Positions 19,761 through 28,999 of a stretch of DNA of 64,000 nucleotides are shown piece after piece; within the stretch, counting starts at the first letter, position 1; each line of letters starts with the position of its first letter. The notes beneath the pieces were generated by a model that made no database searches, was not told the DNA's origin, and saw only the letters and a list, made by a program, of their open reading frames with translations. Made by a program: the position numbers and the translations under genes. Where the stretch lies: assembly GCF_003940805.1 (NCBI RefSeq), contig NZ_CP034328.1, positions 2,728,001 to 2,792,000 on the forward strand, in the 5' to 3' direction. The stretch comes from Tabrizicola piscis (GTDB taxonomy: Bacteria; Pseudomonadota; Alphaproteobacteria; Rhodobacterales; Rhodobacteraceae).

Positions 19761-20626
19761 GCGGACTTGCGTTCCAACGACAGTGCATAAAGCCCTGCGG
19801 CGACGATGACGGCAGTGCCGATGGCGACGGGCAGTTCAAGCACTTCGCCATAGATCGTCAGGCCGATGATGGTGACGAAGACGATCTGCAGATAGGCATA
19901 GGGCTGGACCCGCGCCGCCTCGATCTGCTCGTAGCATTTCAACAGGAGCCAGTGCGAGAAGATCGACAAGGCGCAGTAGATGGCAAGGAAGGCCATGTCC
20001 TGCGGGACCATCGGCTCCAGATGCGGCAGGCCAAGCCCGGTCATCAGCAGCGCGCCGATCACGCCGGGCCAGAAGAAGGCGGGAAACGTCGGCTCGTCCC
20101 GCGTGGTCAGGCGGGTCAGGACGGAATAGAGCGCGAAGAAGAACGCAGCGACAAGCGGCAGAAGTGCTGCCCAGCTGAACACGCCAACCCCCGGGCGCAG
20201 GATGATGATGACGCCCAGCAGCCCGGCAGCAACCGCCGCCCACCGCTGCCAGACGATGCGCTCCCCAAGGATCGGACCGGAGAGGGCGACGATCAGCAGC
20301 GGGCAGATCGCAAAGACGGCATGGCTTTCGATCAACCCGATCAGGGTATAGCCCCAGACGATCAGACAGATCTCGGCCACCAGCAGGCATGACCGGATGA
20401 GGTGCGCGCCAAGCCGCCCCGACCGGATCGCCGCGCGCGGCCCCTCGGGCCGGCGGAGCGCCAGGATGGTGACGAACCCGGCGAAGACCCAGTAGCGGAT
20501 CATGATGATCATCAGGGTCGAGTATTCGCCCGCAAGGTGCTTGGAAAACCCGTCCTGCGCTGCAAAGGCGGCGACGGCGGCGACCATCAGCCAGATGCCT
20601 TTAACGGGATTTCGGGAAGAGCTCAT
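19757..20626 (-). CDS. EamA/DMT-family transporter (tandem copy 1)
   Basis: A 289-residue paralogue of the gene below it in the operon, with two EamA repeats (about residues 8-140 and 150-280). Signatures are MIIMIRYWVFAGF, LSGPILGERIVWQRW and VQPYAYLQIVFVTIIGL. It is the promoter-proximal gene of the two-gene unit. The 536 bp upstream (20627-21162) hold no gene but contain the two-hairpin repeat element and the promoter of the divergent ABC importer. Confidence 0.87.
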   Translation of the reverse strand: MSSSRNPVKGIWLMVAAVAAFAAQDGFSKHLAGEYSTLMIIMIRYWVFAGFVTILALRRPEGPRAAIRSGRLGAHLIRSCLLVAEICLIVWGYTLIGLIESHAVFAICPLLIVALSGPILGERIVWQRWAAVAAGLLGVIIILRPGVGVFSWAALLPLVAAFFFALYSVLTRLTTRDEPTFPAFFWPGVIGALLMTGLGLPHLEPMVPQDMAFLAIYCALSIFSHWLLLKCYEQIEAARVQPYAYLQIVFVTIIGLTIYGEVLELPVAIGTAVIVAAGLYALSLERKSA

Positions 20627-20776
20627 GGTGCGGCCGGGGTAACACGGGGCAACGGCAGGGGGAAGGGGGGCAATGTCTGGGGCAGATTGCCGATGTCATG
20701 AAGGATTCCCATCGGGATTTCATGGCTTTAGGCGGGGCCCCCGCTTGCGCCTGCGTCGTCCCCGACCCGCGTCGCA

Positions 20777-21001
20777 GCCTCCGGCGGGAGTATTTGGAAA
20801 AGAGCAAGTCGCAGGATGGTCTTCGCTTTACCGGGCCTGCGCGCCGTGGTGGACGCGGCCGCCCCTGCAGTTGCTCTTTTCCAAATACTCCCGCCGGAGG
20901 CGCCGCCGGTGGTCCCGGTCATTGCCGCCGGACCATCGGTTCCGTGGCAACGCCGTTCGAGTGGGGCTCGATGCCCCCGAGGGCGGCACCCTTGTCAGGC
21001 A
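20777..21001. repeat. Two-hairpin intergenic element, copy A (about 225 bp)
   Basis: Perfect 31-bp inverted arms (20777-20807 and 20871-20901, core CCTCCGGCGGGAGTATTTGG) flank a 63-nt loop. After 44 bp a second conserved block (20946-21001) contains GGGGCTCGATGCCCC inside an outer stem (GCCGTTC 20952-20958 with GGGCGGC 20981-20987). The same order and spacing recur at 47318-47535. The two loops and the linker differ between copies, while arms and second hairpin are kept. No coding capacity is seen. Confidence 0.85.
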
Positions 21002-21162
21002 AGGTCGGGCGGCAGGGACAAAGATATCTCGATGCGATTGCGCCTTGTCAGAACTTTCATCGCGCTGTTACCTGAGTGTTACAGAGCGCGGGCACTGACC
21101 GTGGTTGCAAGAGCCGCTGGTCGGCAAAACCCTGCGCCGATGTTCCACCTGGGAGAAGTCAA

Positions 21163-22269
21163 ATGCTGAAAAGAAACATCCTGTGCCTGACGACAAGCGT
21201 TGCCGTGCTGATGTCGAACGGTGCCGCCTTCGCCGAAGCCCACATGGCCGAGCTTGAGGCCGCTGCCAAGGCCGAAGGCATGCTGTCCACCATCGCCCTG
21301 CCGCATGACTGGTGCGGCTATGGCAACGTGATCGCCGGGTTCAAGGCAAAGTACCCCGAGATCACCGTGAACGAGCTGAACCCCGACGCCGGTTCCGCCG
21401 ATGAGCTTGAGGCCGTGAAGGCCAACAAGGACAACAAGGGCCCGCAGGCCCCGGACGTGCTGGACGTGGGTCTTGCCTTTGGTCCGCAAGCCAAGGCCGA
21501 AGGTCTGACCCAGCCCTACAAGGTCTCCACCTGGGACGAGATCCCGGCCGAGATCAAGGATGCCGATGGCCACTGGTATGCCGATTATTACGGCGTCATG
21601 TCCTTCATCGTGAACAAGGATCTGGTTGAAAACGTCCCGCAGGACTGGGCTGATCTGCTGAAGCCGGAATATGCGGGCATGGTGGCGCTGGCGGGCGATC
21701 CGCGTGCGTCGAACCAGGCGATCCTGGGTGTTCTGGCGGCTGGCATGTCGACCGGGGCTGCCCCGGGTGAGGCCGCTGGCAAGGCGGGGCTTGAGTTCTT
21801 CAAGGCGCTGAACGATGCGGGCAACTTTGTCCCGGTCATCGGCAAGGCCGGCACGCTGGCGCAGGGCACCACGCCGATCATGATCATGTGGGACTACAAC
21901 GCCCTTGCGGCCCGTGACACACTCGCCGGGAACCCCCCGGTCGAGGTTGTCGTGCCGAAGTCGGGCGTTCTGGCCGGGGTCTATGTGCAGGCAATCAGCG
22001 CCTACGCCCCGCAGCCGAATGCCGCCAAGCTGTGGATGGAATACCTTTACAGCGACGAAGGTCAGCTTGGCTGGCTGGCGGGCTACTGCCACCCGGCGCG
22101 CTTCAACGCGATGGCCGCTGCTGGCAAGATCCCGCAGGAGCTGCTGGACGCGCTGCCCCCGGCGGAATCCTACGAGGCCGCCTACTTCCCGACCCTGGAA
22201 GAAGTTGACGCGAACAAGGCCGCCGTCACCGCTGGCTGGGATTCCGTTGTCGGCGCCAACGTCGAGTGA
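21163..22269 (+). CDS. ABC transporter extracellular solute-binding protein
   Basis: A 368-residue periplasmic receptor for the importer encoded next. Signal peptide about residues 1-25 (cleavage after GAAFA). The mature protein has the family 1/PotD-FbpA-like fold pattern: an early LPHDWCGYGNVIAGFKAKYP segment, a hinge at WYADYYGVMSFIVNKDLV and the late YLYSDEGQ helix. Ligand unknown; polyamine-, iron- or phosphonate-type receptors share this fold. ATG at 21163 is well supported by GGGAG at 21151-21155. TGTTAC direct repeats at about 21065 and 21078 lie in its leader. Confidence 0.87.
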   Translation: MLKRNILCLTTSVAVLMSNGAAFAEAHMAELEAAAKAEGMLSTIALPHDWCGYGNVIAGFKAKYPEITVNELNPDAGSADELEAVKANKDNKGPQAPDVLDVGLAFGPQAKAEGLTQPYKVSTWDEIPAEIKDADGHWYADYYGVMSFIVNKDLVENVPQDWADLLKPEYAGMVALAGDPRASNQAILGVLAAGMSTGAAPGEAAGKAGLEFFKALNDAGNFVPVIGKAGTLAQGTTPIMIMWDYNALAARDTLAGNPPVEVVVPKSGVLAGVYVQAISAYAPQPNAAKLWMEYLYSDEGQLGWLAGYCHPARFNAMAAAGKIPQELLDALPPAESYEAAYFPTLEEVDANKAAVTAGWDSVVGANVE

Positions 22270-22276
22270 TCTGACC

Positions 22277-22306
22277 GCCTGCCCCGGGCGTGATCCCGGG
22301 GCAGGC
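22277..22306 (+). other. Stable intercistronic stem-loop
   Basis: GCCTGCCCCGGG (22277-22288), loop CGTGAT, CCCGGGGCAGGC (22295-22306): a perfect 12-bp stem without a T-run, between the binding-protein and permease genes. Such stems commonly protect the upstream mRNA or attenuate readthrough, so that more receptor than membrane subunits is made. Confidence 0.75.
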
Positions 22307-22352
22307 ACTCCATTCAGGCGGCCGCCAGAGCCGCCGTTTATCCGGGGGATAC

Positions 22353-23225
22353 ATGGCAAAGGGTCCGATCCGTCGCGGCGAGCGAAGGCTGCCGCTGGAA
22401 TGGCTGGGCATCCTGCCCTTCGCGATCTTTGCCGTCCTGTTCCTGATCCTGCCGACGATGCGGATCGTGATCGGGGCCTTCCAGACGGCGGATGGTGGCT
22501 TTACCTTCCAGAACCTCTTGGACCTGAACACCCCATCGATCGTCAACGCCTATTGGACGTCAATCAAGCTGAGCCTGATTTCCGCGGGCCTTGGTTGCGC
22601 CATCGGGTTTGCCATGGCGGCAGCGGTGGTCTTTGGCGGCCTGCCAAAGGGAGTGCGGTCGCCGCTGATGACATTCTCGGGCGTGGCGTCGAACTTTGCC
22701 GGCGTGCCGCTGGCCTTTGCCTTCATCGCCACCATCGGCCCGGCGGGGCTGATCACGATGGAACTGCGTGACGTCGGCATCAACCTGCGCGCCCTTGGGT
22801 TCAACCTGCTGTCCTTCTGGGGGCTGGTGATCACCTACCTGTTCTTCCAGATCCCGCTGATGATCCTGATCATCATCCCCGCGCTGGACGGGCTGAAGCG
22901 CGAATGGCGTGAGGCGGCGGCGGTGCTGGGCGCCACCACGGCGCAATACTGGCGGATGGTGGCCTTGCCGATCCTGTTCCCGTCGCTGTTGGGGACCTTC
23001 GCGCTGTTGTTCGCCAATGCCTTTGGCGCGGTGGCCACGGCCTTTGCGCTGACCGGGCCGCAGTTGAACATCGTGCCGATCAAGCTGTTCGCGCAGATTC
23101 GGGGCGATGTGCTGGGCAATCCGAACCTTGGCTTTGCGCTGGCCTTCGGGATGATCGTGATCACTGTCATTGCCAACACGATCTACATCGTCCTGCGCGT
23201 CCGGTCGGAGAGGTGGCTGAAATGA
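22353..23225 (+). CDS. ABC importer permease subunit 1
   Basis: A 290-residue inner-membrane permease with six helices. The cytoplasmic coupling (EAA) loop reads WREAAAVLGATTAQYWRMVA then LPILFPS, which contacts the ATPase. It resembles PotB/FbpB-like type I importer permeases. ATG at 22353 follows a GGGGGA ribosome site. The stop overlaps the next permease start (ATGA). Confidence 0.9.
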   Translation: MAKGPIRRGERRLPLEWLGILPFAIFAVLFLILPTMRIVIGAFQTADGGFTFQNLLDLNTPSIVNAYWTSIKLSLISAGLGCAIGFAMAAAVVFGGLPKGVRSPLMTFSGVASNFAGVPLAFAFIATIGPAGLITMELRDVGINLRALGFNLLSFWGLVITYLFFQIPLMILIIIPALDGLKREWREAAAVLGATTAQYWRMVALPILFPSLLGTFALLFANAFGAVATAFALTGPQLNIVPIKLFAQIRGDVLGNPNLGFALAFGMIVITVIANTIYIVLRVRSERWLK

Positions 23226-24004
23226 CCCGCTTCTTCGCCTGGTTCGCGCTGATCTTCGGCTGCCTGTACTTCCTTCTGCCGCTGGTCGGGATGACCGAGT
23301 TCAGCCTGAAGATGCGGCGGGGGGAGTATTCCTTCGACGCCTATCGCCGCGTGTTTGAGGATCAGCGGTTCTGGGACACTTTCAGCTATTCGCTGATCCT
23401 TGCCGCCGCGACCATCGTGGTCGGCGTGTTTCTGGTCGTGCCCACGGCCTATTGGGTGCGGCTGAAGCTGCCACAGGCCCGCCCCTTCGTCGAGTTTGTC
23501 ACCCTGCTGCCGCTGGTCATTCCGGCCATCGTGCTCGTCTTCGGCTATATCCGGCTTTACAACACCTCCAGCTGGCTGCCGCTGACCGGGTCCGCGCTCG
23601 GGACCGATTTCCTGCTGACCATGGGCTATACCACGCTGGCGCTGCCCTACATGTACCGCAGCGTGGATACCGGGTTGCGAACCATCGATGTGGGCACGTT
23701 GACGGAAGCCGCGCAGTCGCTTGGCGCGGGGTGGATCACCATTCTGGGGCGGATCATCCTGCCGAACGTGATGGTTGCTGTGCTGTCGGGGGCGTTCCTG
23801 ACGCTGGCGATTGTCCTGGGCGAGTTCACCATGGCGGCGCTTCTCAACCGGCCGGCCTTTGGGCCGTTCATGCAGCTTCTGGGGGCCAACCGGGCCTATG
23901 AGCCACCTGCGCTGGCGGTGATCGCCTTTGCCATCACCTGGGGCTGCATGGGTCTGATGCAACTGGTCACCCGGTTTTCCAAACACGAAAGGGCCAAGGC
24001 CTGA
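23222..24004 (+). CDS. ABC importer permease subunit 2
   Basis: A 260-residue PotC-like permease with six helices. The EAA loop is LTEAAQSLGAGWITILGRII then LPNVM. ATG at 23222 overlaps permease 1 by four bases and is preceded by GAGAGG. The stop overlaps the ATPase start by one base. With its partner it should form the heterodimeric channel. Confidence 0.9.
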   Translation: MTRFFAWFALIFGCLYFLLPLVGMTEFSLKMRRGEYSFDAYRRVFEDQRFWDTFSYSLILAAATIVVGVFLVVPTAYWVRLKLPQARPFVEFVTLLPLVIPAIVLVFGYIRLYNTSSWLPLTGSALGTDFLLTMGYTTLALPYMYRSVDTGLRTIDVGTLTEAAQSLGAGWITILGRIILPNVMVAVLSGAFLTLAIVLGEFTMAALLNRPAFGPFMQLLGANRAYEPPALAVIAFAITWGCMGLMQLVTRFSKHERAKA

Positions 24005-25056
24005 TGAGCTTCCTGACGATCCAAAATCTAGAAAAGGCCTTTGGGTCAAATCTGGTGGTGAAGGACTTTGACCTGAAGGTCGAGAAGGGCGAGTTCATCT
24101 CGCTTCTTGGGCCGTCGGGCTGTGGCAAGACGACGGTGCTGCGCATGGTCGCGGGGTTTGAACGGCCCACCTCGGGCAGCATCACCATCGACGGGCAAGA
24201 GGTGACCGGGCTGAAGGCCAATGCGCGCAACATCGGGATGATGTTTCAGGCCTATGCGCTGTTTCCGAACCTCACGGTGGCTGACAACGTGGCCTTTGGC
24301 CTGAAGGTCAAGGGCGTGGGCCGGGCCGAGCGTGAGGCGCGGGTCAAGGAAATGCTGGCGCTGATCGGATTGTCCGAGATGGCGGGGCGGTTCCCGTTCC
24401 AGCTGTCGGGCGGCCAGCAGCAGCGCGTGGCGCTGGCGCGGGCTTTGGCGCCCAGCCCAAGGGTGCTGTTGCTGGATGAGCCTCTGAGTGCGCTGGATGC
24501 CAAAGTGCGGGTTTCCCTGCGCAATGAGATCCGCGAGATTCAGCAAAGGCTGGGCATCACGACGATCTTCGTGACCCACGATCAGGAAGAGGCGATGAGC
24601 ATCTCGGACCGGATCGTGGTGATGAACGCCGGGATCGCCGATCAGGTCGGCACGCCGTTTGAAATCTACAACCGCCCGACGACGCGGTTCGTGGCCAACT
24701 TCGTCGGCACGCTGAACACCTTTGCCGTGACGGTCGAGGATGCGGCCACTGGCCGGGTCAACCTTGGCGGTGCGGTGCTGACCTTGCCGCCCGGCCTTGC
24801 TGCGGGCCGCGAAATGCATATCGCGCTCCGCCCCGAGGCGCTGCGTCTGGGGCGTGAACCGGGCTATGAGACGGTGGTCATGGGCCAGATCGAAGAGGTC
24901 CATTTCATGGGGTCGATCATCCGGCTGCGGGCAAAGGTTGCGGGCGAGACGGTGGTGATGGACACCTTCAACCGCGCCGACCAGCCGCCCCCGGTGCCGG
25001 GGACCAAGGTGGAAATCAGCCTGTCGGGCAAGGATGCGATTATCCTGAACGGGTGA
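24004..25056 (+). CDS. ABC importer ATP-binding subunit
   Basis: A 350-residue ATPase of the PotA/FbpC/UgpC type. Walker A GPSGCGKTT (about 37-45), Q-loop FQAYALFPN, signature LSGGQQQRVALARAL, Walker B VLLLDEPLSALDAK and the H-loop FVTHDQEEA are all intact. The C-terminal TOBE domain (about 280-350: MHIALRPEALRL and IRLRAKVAGE) is regulatory or ligand-sensing in relatives. Last gene of the importer operon, followed by paired hairpins. Confidence 0.95.
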   Translation: MSFLTIQNLEKAFGSNLVVKDFDLKVEKGEFISLLGPSGCGKTTVLRMVAGFERPTSGSITIDGQEVTGLKANARNIGMMFQAYALFPNLTVADNVAFGLKVKGVGRAEREARVKEMLALIGLSEMAGRFPFQLSGGQQQRVALARALAPSPRVLLLDEPLSALDAKVRVSLRNEIREIQQRLGITTIFVTHDQEEAMSISDRIVVMNAGIADQVGTPFEIYNRPTTRFVANFVGTLNTFAVTVEDAATGRVNLGGAVLTLPPGLAAGREMHIALRPEALRLGREPGYETVVMGQIEEVHFMGSIIRLRAKVAGETVVMDTFNRADQPPPVPGTKVEISLSGKDAIILNG

Positions 25057-25060
25057 GGCT

Positions 25061-25113
25061 GGGGCCAAAATCCTTCGAAGGATTTTGCAAATTTCTTCCA
25101 AGAAATTTGGCCC
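25061..25113 (+). terminator. Paired-hairpin transcript end
   Basis: Two adjacent palindromes, AAAATCCTTCGAAGGATTTT (25067-25086) and AAATTTCTTCCAAGAAATTT (25089-25108), sit inside an outer GGGGCCAAA/TTTGGCCC pair. Either inner hairpin ends in T's, so it can work as a terminator of the ABC operon. The same two-hairpin architecture recurs at 44822-44867. Confidence 0.7.
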
Positions 25114-25161
25114 TTTCCTCTGGGCGTGGTTCTTGGTGAACTGCGCGAAACGGGGGATGGT

Positions 25162-26574
25162 ATGGCGTTGATTGACGATCTGGTGGCGGCCCTTGGTGCG
25201 GCCCATGTCCTGACCGGGGCAGACATGGCCCGCCATGCGCGCGACTGGATGGGCAAGTATCGCGGCGCCCCGCTTGCCGTGGTTCGGCCTGCCGACACGG
25301 CCGAAGTTTCCGCCGTCGTGAAACTGGCCGCCGCACATGGTGTGCCGGTGGTGCCGATCAGCGGCAACACCGGGCTGGTCGGCGGGACGATGACGACGGG
25401 CGGCGTGATGGTCAGCCTTGAGCGGATGAACCGCATCCGCGCCGTCAAGCGCGATGCCCGGCTGGTGGTGGCCGAGGCGGGGGTCATCCTGACCCGCCTG
25501 CATGACGCCGCCGAGGCCGAGGGGCTGTACTTCCCTCTGTGGTTCGGCGCGCGGGGGTCGGCGATGCTGGGCGGGGTCCTGTCCACCAACGCGGGCGGGT
25601 CGAACGTGCTGCGCTACGGCTCCACCCGCGCCTTGTGTCTGGGGCTGGAGGTGGTGCTGGCCGATGGCCGTGTGCTGGACCTGATGGGCGAGTTGCACAA
25701 GGACAACTCTGGCTATGATCTGAAAAACCTTTTCATCGGGGCCGAGGGGACGCTGGGCATCATCACCGCAGCGGTGATGAAGCTGGTGCCAGCGCCGCGC
25801 GCCCATGCGACGGCGACGGTAGCGGCGCGGTCCTTGCCGGATGCGCTGGTGCTGCTGAACCGGATGCAAGAGGCGACGGGGGGCCGGGTCGAAGCGTTCG
25901 AGTTCATGCCGCGCACCTATTCGGAACGGCTGCGGGTGGCGCGGCCCGATCTGGGCTTGCCGTTCGACGATATTCCCGAAGTGACGATCCTGATCGAGGC
26001 GGCGACAACGGTGCCCGCCGAAGCCACCCCGGACGCGGCGGGCGAGGTGCCGTTGGTGGGCCTGCTGGAAACCGTGCTGGCCGACATGCTGGAGGCGGGG
26101 CTGATCACCGATGCCGTCCTTGCCCGCAGCGAGCAGCAGCGCCGGGCGATGTGGGCCCGGCGTGAGGCGGCGGCGGAAATCACCCTTGGCCTGACCCCGG
26201 CGGTGGATACGGATGTGTGCCTGCCTCTGGACAGGGTGGAGGGTTTCCTGACCACGGTTCTGGCGCGGCTGGAGGCGCTGGACCCCGGGTTGAAAAGTCT
26301 GACCGTGGCGCATCTGGGCGACGGTAATCTGCATTTCACGGCCTTTCCCACGCGGGATGAGGCTGAACTGAAAGACCGGGTGATGGAGGTGGTCGAGGAT
26401 GTGGTGGCCGGACTGGGTGGCAGCTTCTCGGCCGAACATGGGGTTGGCTTGTCCAAGCTGAACTCGATGGCGCGGCGGAAGAACCCGGTGGCGCTGGACG
26501 TGATGCGGGCGGTGAAGGCGGCGCTGGACCCGGAGGGGCGGATGAACCCGGGGAAGGTCATTCCGGCGGGGTAA
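25162..26574 (+). CDS. FAD-linked oxidase (GlcD/D-2-hydroxyacid dehydrogenase-like)
   Basis: A 470-residue flavoprotein. The FAD-binding PCMH domain (about 30-215) carries VPISGNTGLVGG, FGARGSAMLGGVLSTNAGG and the GAEGTLGIITA motif. The FAD-oxidase C-terminal domain (about 220-470) ends with HLGDGNLHFT, EHGVGLSK and DPEGRMNPGKV. These are the marks of D-lactate/glycolate/D-2-hydroxyglutarate dehydrogenases; the natural substrate is not clear. ATG at 25162 gives the domain-consistent start. It stands alone after the importer terminator. Confidence 0.9.
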   Translation: MALIDDLVAALGAAHVLTGADMARHARDWMGKYRGAPLAVVRPADTAEVSAVVKLAAAHGVPVVPISGNTGLVGGTMTTGGVMVSLERMNRIRAVKRDARLVVAEAGVILTRLHDAAEAEGLYFPLWFGARGSAMLGGVLSTNAGGSNVLRYGSTRALCLGLEVVLADGRVLDLMGELHKDNSGYDLKNLFIGAEGTLGIITAAVMKLVPAPRAHATATVAARSLPDALVLLNRMQEATGGRVEAFEFMPRTYSERLRVARPDLGLPFDDIPEVTILIEAATTVPAEATPDAAGEVPLVGLLETVLADMLEAGLITDAVLARSEQQRRAMWARREAAAEITLGLTPAVDTDVCLPLDRVEGFLTTVLARLEALDPGLKSLTVAHLGDGNLHFTAFPTRDEAELKDRVMEVVEDVVAGLGGSFSAEHGVGLSKLNSMARRKNPVALDVMRAVKAALDPEGRMNPGKVIPAG

Positions 26575-26601
26575 GGCTGGCGGGTGGCAGATGCAGCGGC
26601 C

Positions 26602-26622
26602 CCCTCCCCACTAGGGGGAGGG
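26602..26622. repeat. CCCCTCCCC hairpin, copy 2
   Basis: CCCTCCCC (26602-26609), loop ACTAG, GGGGAGGG (26615-26622). It has the same stem as the element at 14737 and a loop differing by one base (ACTAG versus ACGAG). It lies between the FAD oxidase and MFS genes, downstream of the former. Confidence 0.75.
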
Positions 26623-26665
26623 CACCCTGCTTGCGCCGGTTTGGGCGGCGGGATAGCCAGAGGCC

Positions 26666-27859
26666 ATGTCCGCAATCCGCCTTTGCCTGACTGATCCCGC
26701 CCTGCGCGCCGCAGGATTGGTGATCGTGTTGCAAGGCGCGATCGTCTGCAGTTTCGGCCCCTACTTCAGCACCCTTGCCGTCAATACCTATGGCTTTGGC
26801 GACCGGGGGTTTGCGGTCCTTCTGGCGCTGTCCTCGATCATATCAGTCAGCGCCTCGGTCTACGGGGGCATCCGGGCGGATCAGACGGCGAACCGCAGGC
26901 AGGTGACCTTGGCCGCGGTCGTGTCGCTGGCCATGGGTATGCTGTTGATGACGGTGGTACCGGGGCCTTGGGTCTTTGCGGTCGTGGCGGCAGTGCTCTT
27001 GCCGGTGGGATCGGTGACATTCGGGCAGGTCTTTGCCCTGACCCGGATGGCGGCGACGCGGCATCCCAAGGGAGAGCGTGACGGGATCATGGCGGTGATC
27101 CGGGCGCTGTTTGCCCTGCCCTTCGTGGTGGTCCTGCCGCTTTGGGCCATGGTCTTTGCGCAAGGAGTTTCAGTCATCTCGGTCTTTCCGGTCGGGCTTT
27201 TGCTGGCTGGTGCAATGCTGCTGGTGGTGCAGCGGCAGTGGCCAAGGGATGGCGCGACCACATGGGAAGACCGGCCAAGCGGGCTGAGCTTTCGCGCCGC
27301 CTTGGCCGAGATGGGGCAGCCCCGGCTGGCGGCGCGGGTGCTGGCGCTGGGGGCCGTCAACGCGGCGGGGACGATCTACATTGCCGTCATCTCGCTGGTG
27401 ATGGTGGCGGATGTCGGGCGTGGGGTGGCGGATGTCGCGCTCTATGTCGGGCTGGTGGCGGGGCTGGAGGTGCCGTTCATGCTGATGCTGCCAGCGCTGT
27501 TGCGCGGGATGGACCGGACGCTGCTGATCCTTGGCGGGGCCGCCCTTTACGCGGTGCATGTGGCGCTGCTGCCGGTTCTGGCCGGGTCTGCGCTGGTTTG
27601 GCTGCTGGTCCTGCCTGCCGCTTTGGGCGGGGCCGTCACCCTGACCGTGCCGATTGCCTATCTGCAGGACCTGCTGGCTGACAGGCCGGGGGCCGGGGCC
27701 AGTCTGATGGCGGTGCAAAGACTGGCGGGCGATGTGATTGCGGCGCTGTGCTTTGGTCTGGGCACGGCGGTGGCGGGCTATGGGGCTGTTGCCTGGCTGG
27801 GGGTGGCAGTGTCGCTGGCTGGGGCGGGGGCCCTGTGCTGGGCGGACCGACGTCGATAG
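26666..27859 (+). CDS. MFS transporter (sugar-efflux SetA-like)
   Basis: A 397-residue membrane protein with about twelve helices in two six-helix halves. The loop RADQTANRRQV after helix 2 fits the MFS A-motif position. The N-terminal half (FGPYFSTLAVNTYGFGDRGF) and overall pattern resemble the SetA/sugar efflux branch, but substrate prediction is weak. It precedes the iolG-like gene by 78 bp on the same strand, so a shared role in sugar or polyol handling is possible. Confidence 0.82.
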   Translation: MSAIRLCLTDPALRAAGLVIVLQGAIVCSFGPYFSTLAVNTYGFGDRGFAVLLALSSIISVSASVYGGIRADQTANRRQVTLAAVVSLAMGMLLMTVVPGPWVFAVVAAVLLPVGSVTFGQVFALTRMAATRHPKGERDGIMAVIRALFALPFVVVLPLWAMVFAQGVSVISVFPVGLLLAGAMLLVVQRQWPRDGATTWEDRPSGLSFRAALAEMGQPRLAARVLALGAVNAAGTIYIAVISLVMVADVGRGVADVALYVGLVAGLEVPFMLMLPALLRGMDRTLLILGGAALYAVHVALLPVLAGSALVWLLVLPAALGGAVTLTVPIAYLQDLLADRPGAGASLMAVQRLAGDVIAALCFGLGTAVAGYGAVAWLGVAVSLAGAGALCWADRRR

Positions 27860-27937
27860 AGGACGGCGCTAGGGCATTGCGCGGGCAGCCCCGTGGTGGC
27901 ATGAGGGCGGCGAAACGTTGATGCTTTGGGGGAAATC

Positions 27938-28939
27938 ATGGCGATCAGGTTCGGGCTTTTGGGTGCAGGGCGTATTGGCAAGGTCCATGCAAAGGCCGTG
28001 ACGGGCAATCCCGATGCGCGGCTGGTGGCGGTGTCGGATGCGATGCCGGCGGCGGCACAGGCGATTGCCGACCAGTATGGCTGCGACGTACGCTCGATTG
28101 ACGCGATTGCAGCGGCCAAGGACATTGACGCCGTGGTCATCTGCACGCCGACCGATACCCACGCCGACCTGATCGAGCAGTTCGTCAAGGCTGGCAAGGC
28201 GGTGTTCTGCGAAAAGCCGATCGACCTGTCGCTGGCCCGCGTCAAGCAGTGCCTTGAGGTGGTGCGCGCGGCGAAGGGTACGCTGATGGTCGGCTTCAAC
28301 CGCCGCTTCGACCCGCATTTCGCCGCTGTCCGGGCCGAGATCGACAAGGGCACGGTCGGCGCAGTTGAAATGGTGGTCATCACCAGCCGCGATCCCGGTG
28401 CACCGCCCGTTGACTATATCGCTCGGTCGGGCGGCATCTTCCGCGACATGACGATCCATGATTTCGACATGGCGCGGTTCCTGTTGGGCGAGGAAGTGAC
28501 CGAGGTTTCCGCGATGGCCGCCGTGCTGGTTGATCCGGCAATCGGCAAGGCTGGCGACAGCGACAGCGTTCAGGTGATGCTCAAGACCGCCACGGGGAAG
28601 ATGGCCGTCATCTCGAACAGCCGCCGGGCGACCTATGGCTACGACCAGCGGATCGAGGTGCATGGGTCCAAGGGTGCCGTCAGCGCGGAAAACCAGCGTC
28701 CGGTCAGCATCGAAGTGGCCACGGGTGCCGGTTACACCCGCCCGCCGCTGCATGATTTCTTCATGACCCGCTATACTGAAGCCTATGCCGCCGAAATCAC
28801 CGCCTTCATCGATGCGATGGGTGGCAAGGCCAAGGCAAGCCCTTCGGGCGAGGATGGGCTGCTCGCGCTGGCGCTGGCGGAAGCGGCGCTGAAGTCGGTG
28901 GCCGAGGGGCGGGTGGTCAAGGTCAGCGAGATCCTCTAG
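27938..28939 (+). CDS. iolG: Inositol 2-dehydrogenase-like Gfo/Idh/MocA oxidoreductase
   Basis: A 333-residue NAD(P)-dependent oxidoreductase. The Rossmann motif GLLGAGRIGKVHA is at the N-terminus; the family EKP motif (FCEKPIDL) and catalytic SGGIFRDMTIHDFDMARFL (with the Asp/His pair) are near residues 95 and 165-183. The last motif is characteristic of the IolG branch. ATG at 27938 is used; a start four codons upstream is possible. No other iol genes flank it, so scyllo- or other inositol isomers, or another sugar, may be the substrate. Confidence 0.85.
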   Translation: MAIRFGLLGAGRIGKVHAKAVTGNPDARLVAVSDAMPAAAQAIADQYGCDVRSIDAIAAAKDIDAVVICTPTDTHADLIEQFVKAGKAVFCEKPIDLSLARVKQCLEVVRAAKGTLMVGFNRRFDPHFAAVRAEIDKGTVGAVEMVVITSRDPGAPPVDYIARSGGIFRDMTIHDFDMARFLLGEEVTEVSAMAAVLVDPAIGKAGDSDSVQVMLKTATGKMAVISNSRRATYGYDQRIEVHGSKGAVSAENQRPVSIEVATGAGYTRPPLHDFFMTRYTEAYAAEITAFIDAMGGKAKASPSGEDGLLALALAEAALKSVAEGRVVKVSEIL

Positions 28940-28972
28940 GCCGGGGTGCCTTTCGGGCGCCCCCCTCCCCAT

Positions 28973-28999
28973 CCCTCCCCCACAGAGGGGGGAGGGAGG
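28973..28999. repeat. CCCCTCCCC hairpin, copy 3
   Basis: CCCTCCCCC (28973-28981) pairs with GGGGGAGGG of the 28987-28996 tract across a short ACAGA loop. It lies between the convergent iolG-like and metacaspase genes. A smaller GGTGCC/GGCGCC stem precedes it at about 28945-28961. It probably acts as a bidirectional transcript end. Confidence 0.65.

Noticed and set aside
24046..26439. 797-codon open frame on the minus strand
   Set aside because: Antisense to the ABC ATPase and FAD oxidase. Its translation is His/Arg/Gln-rich with no family pattern.
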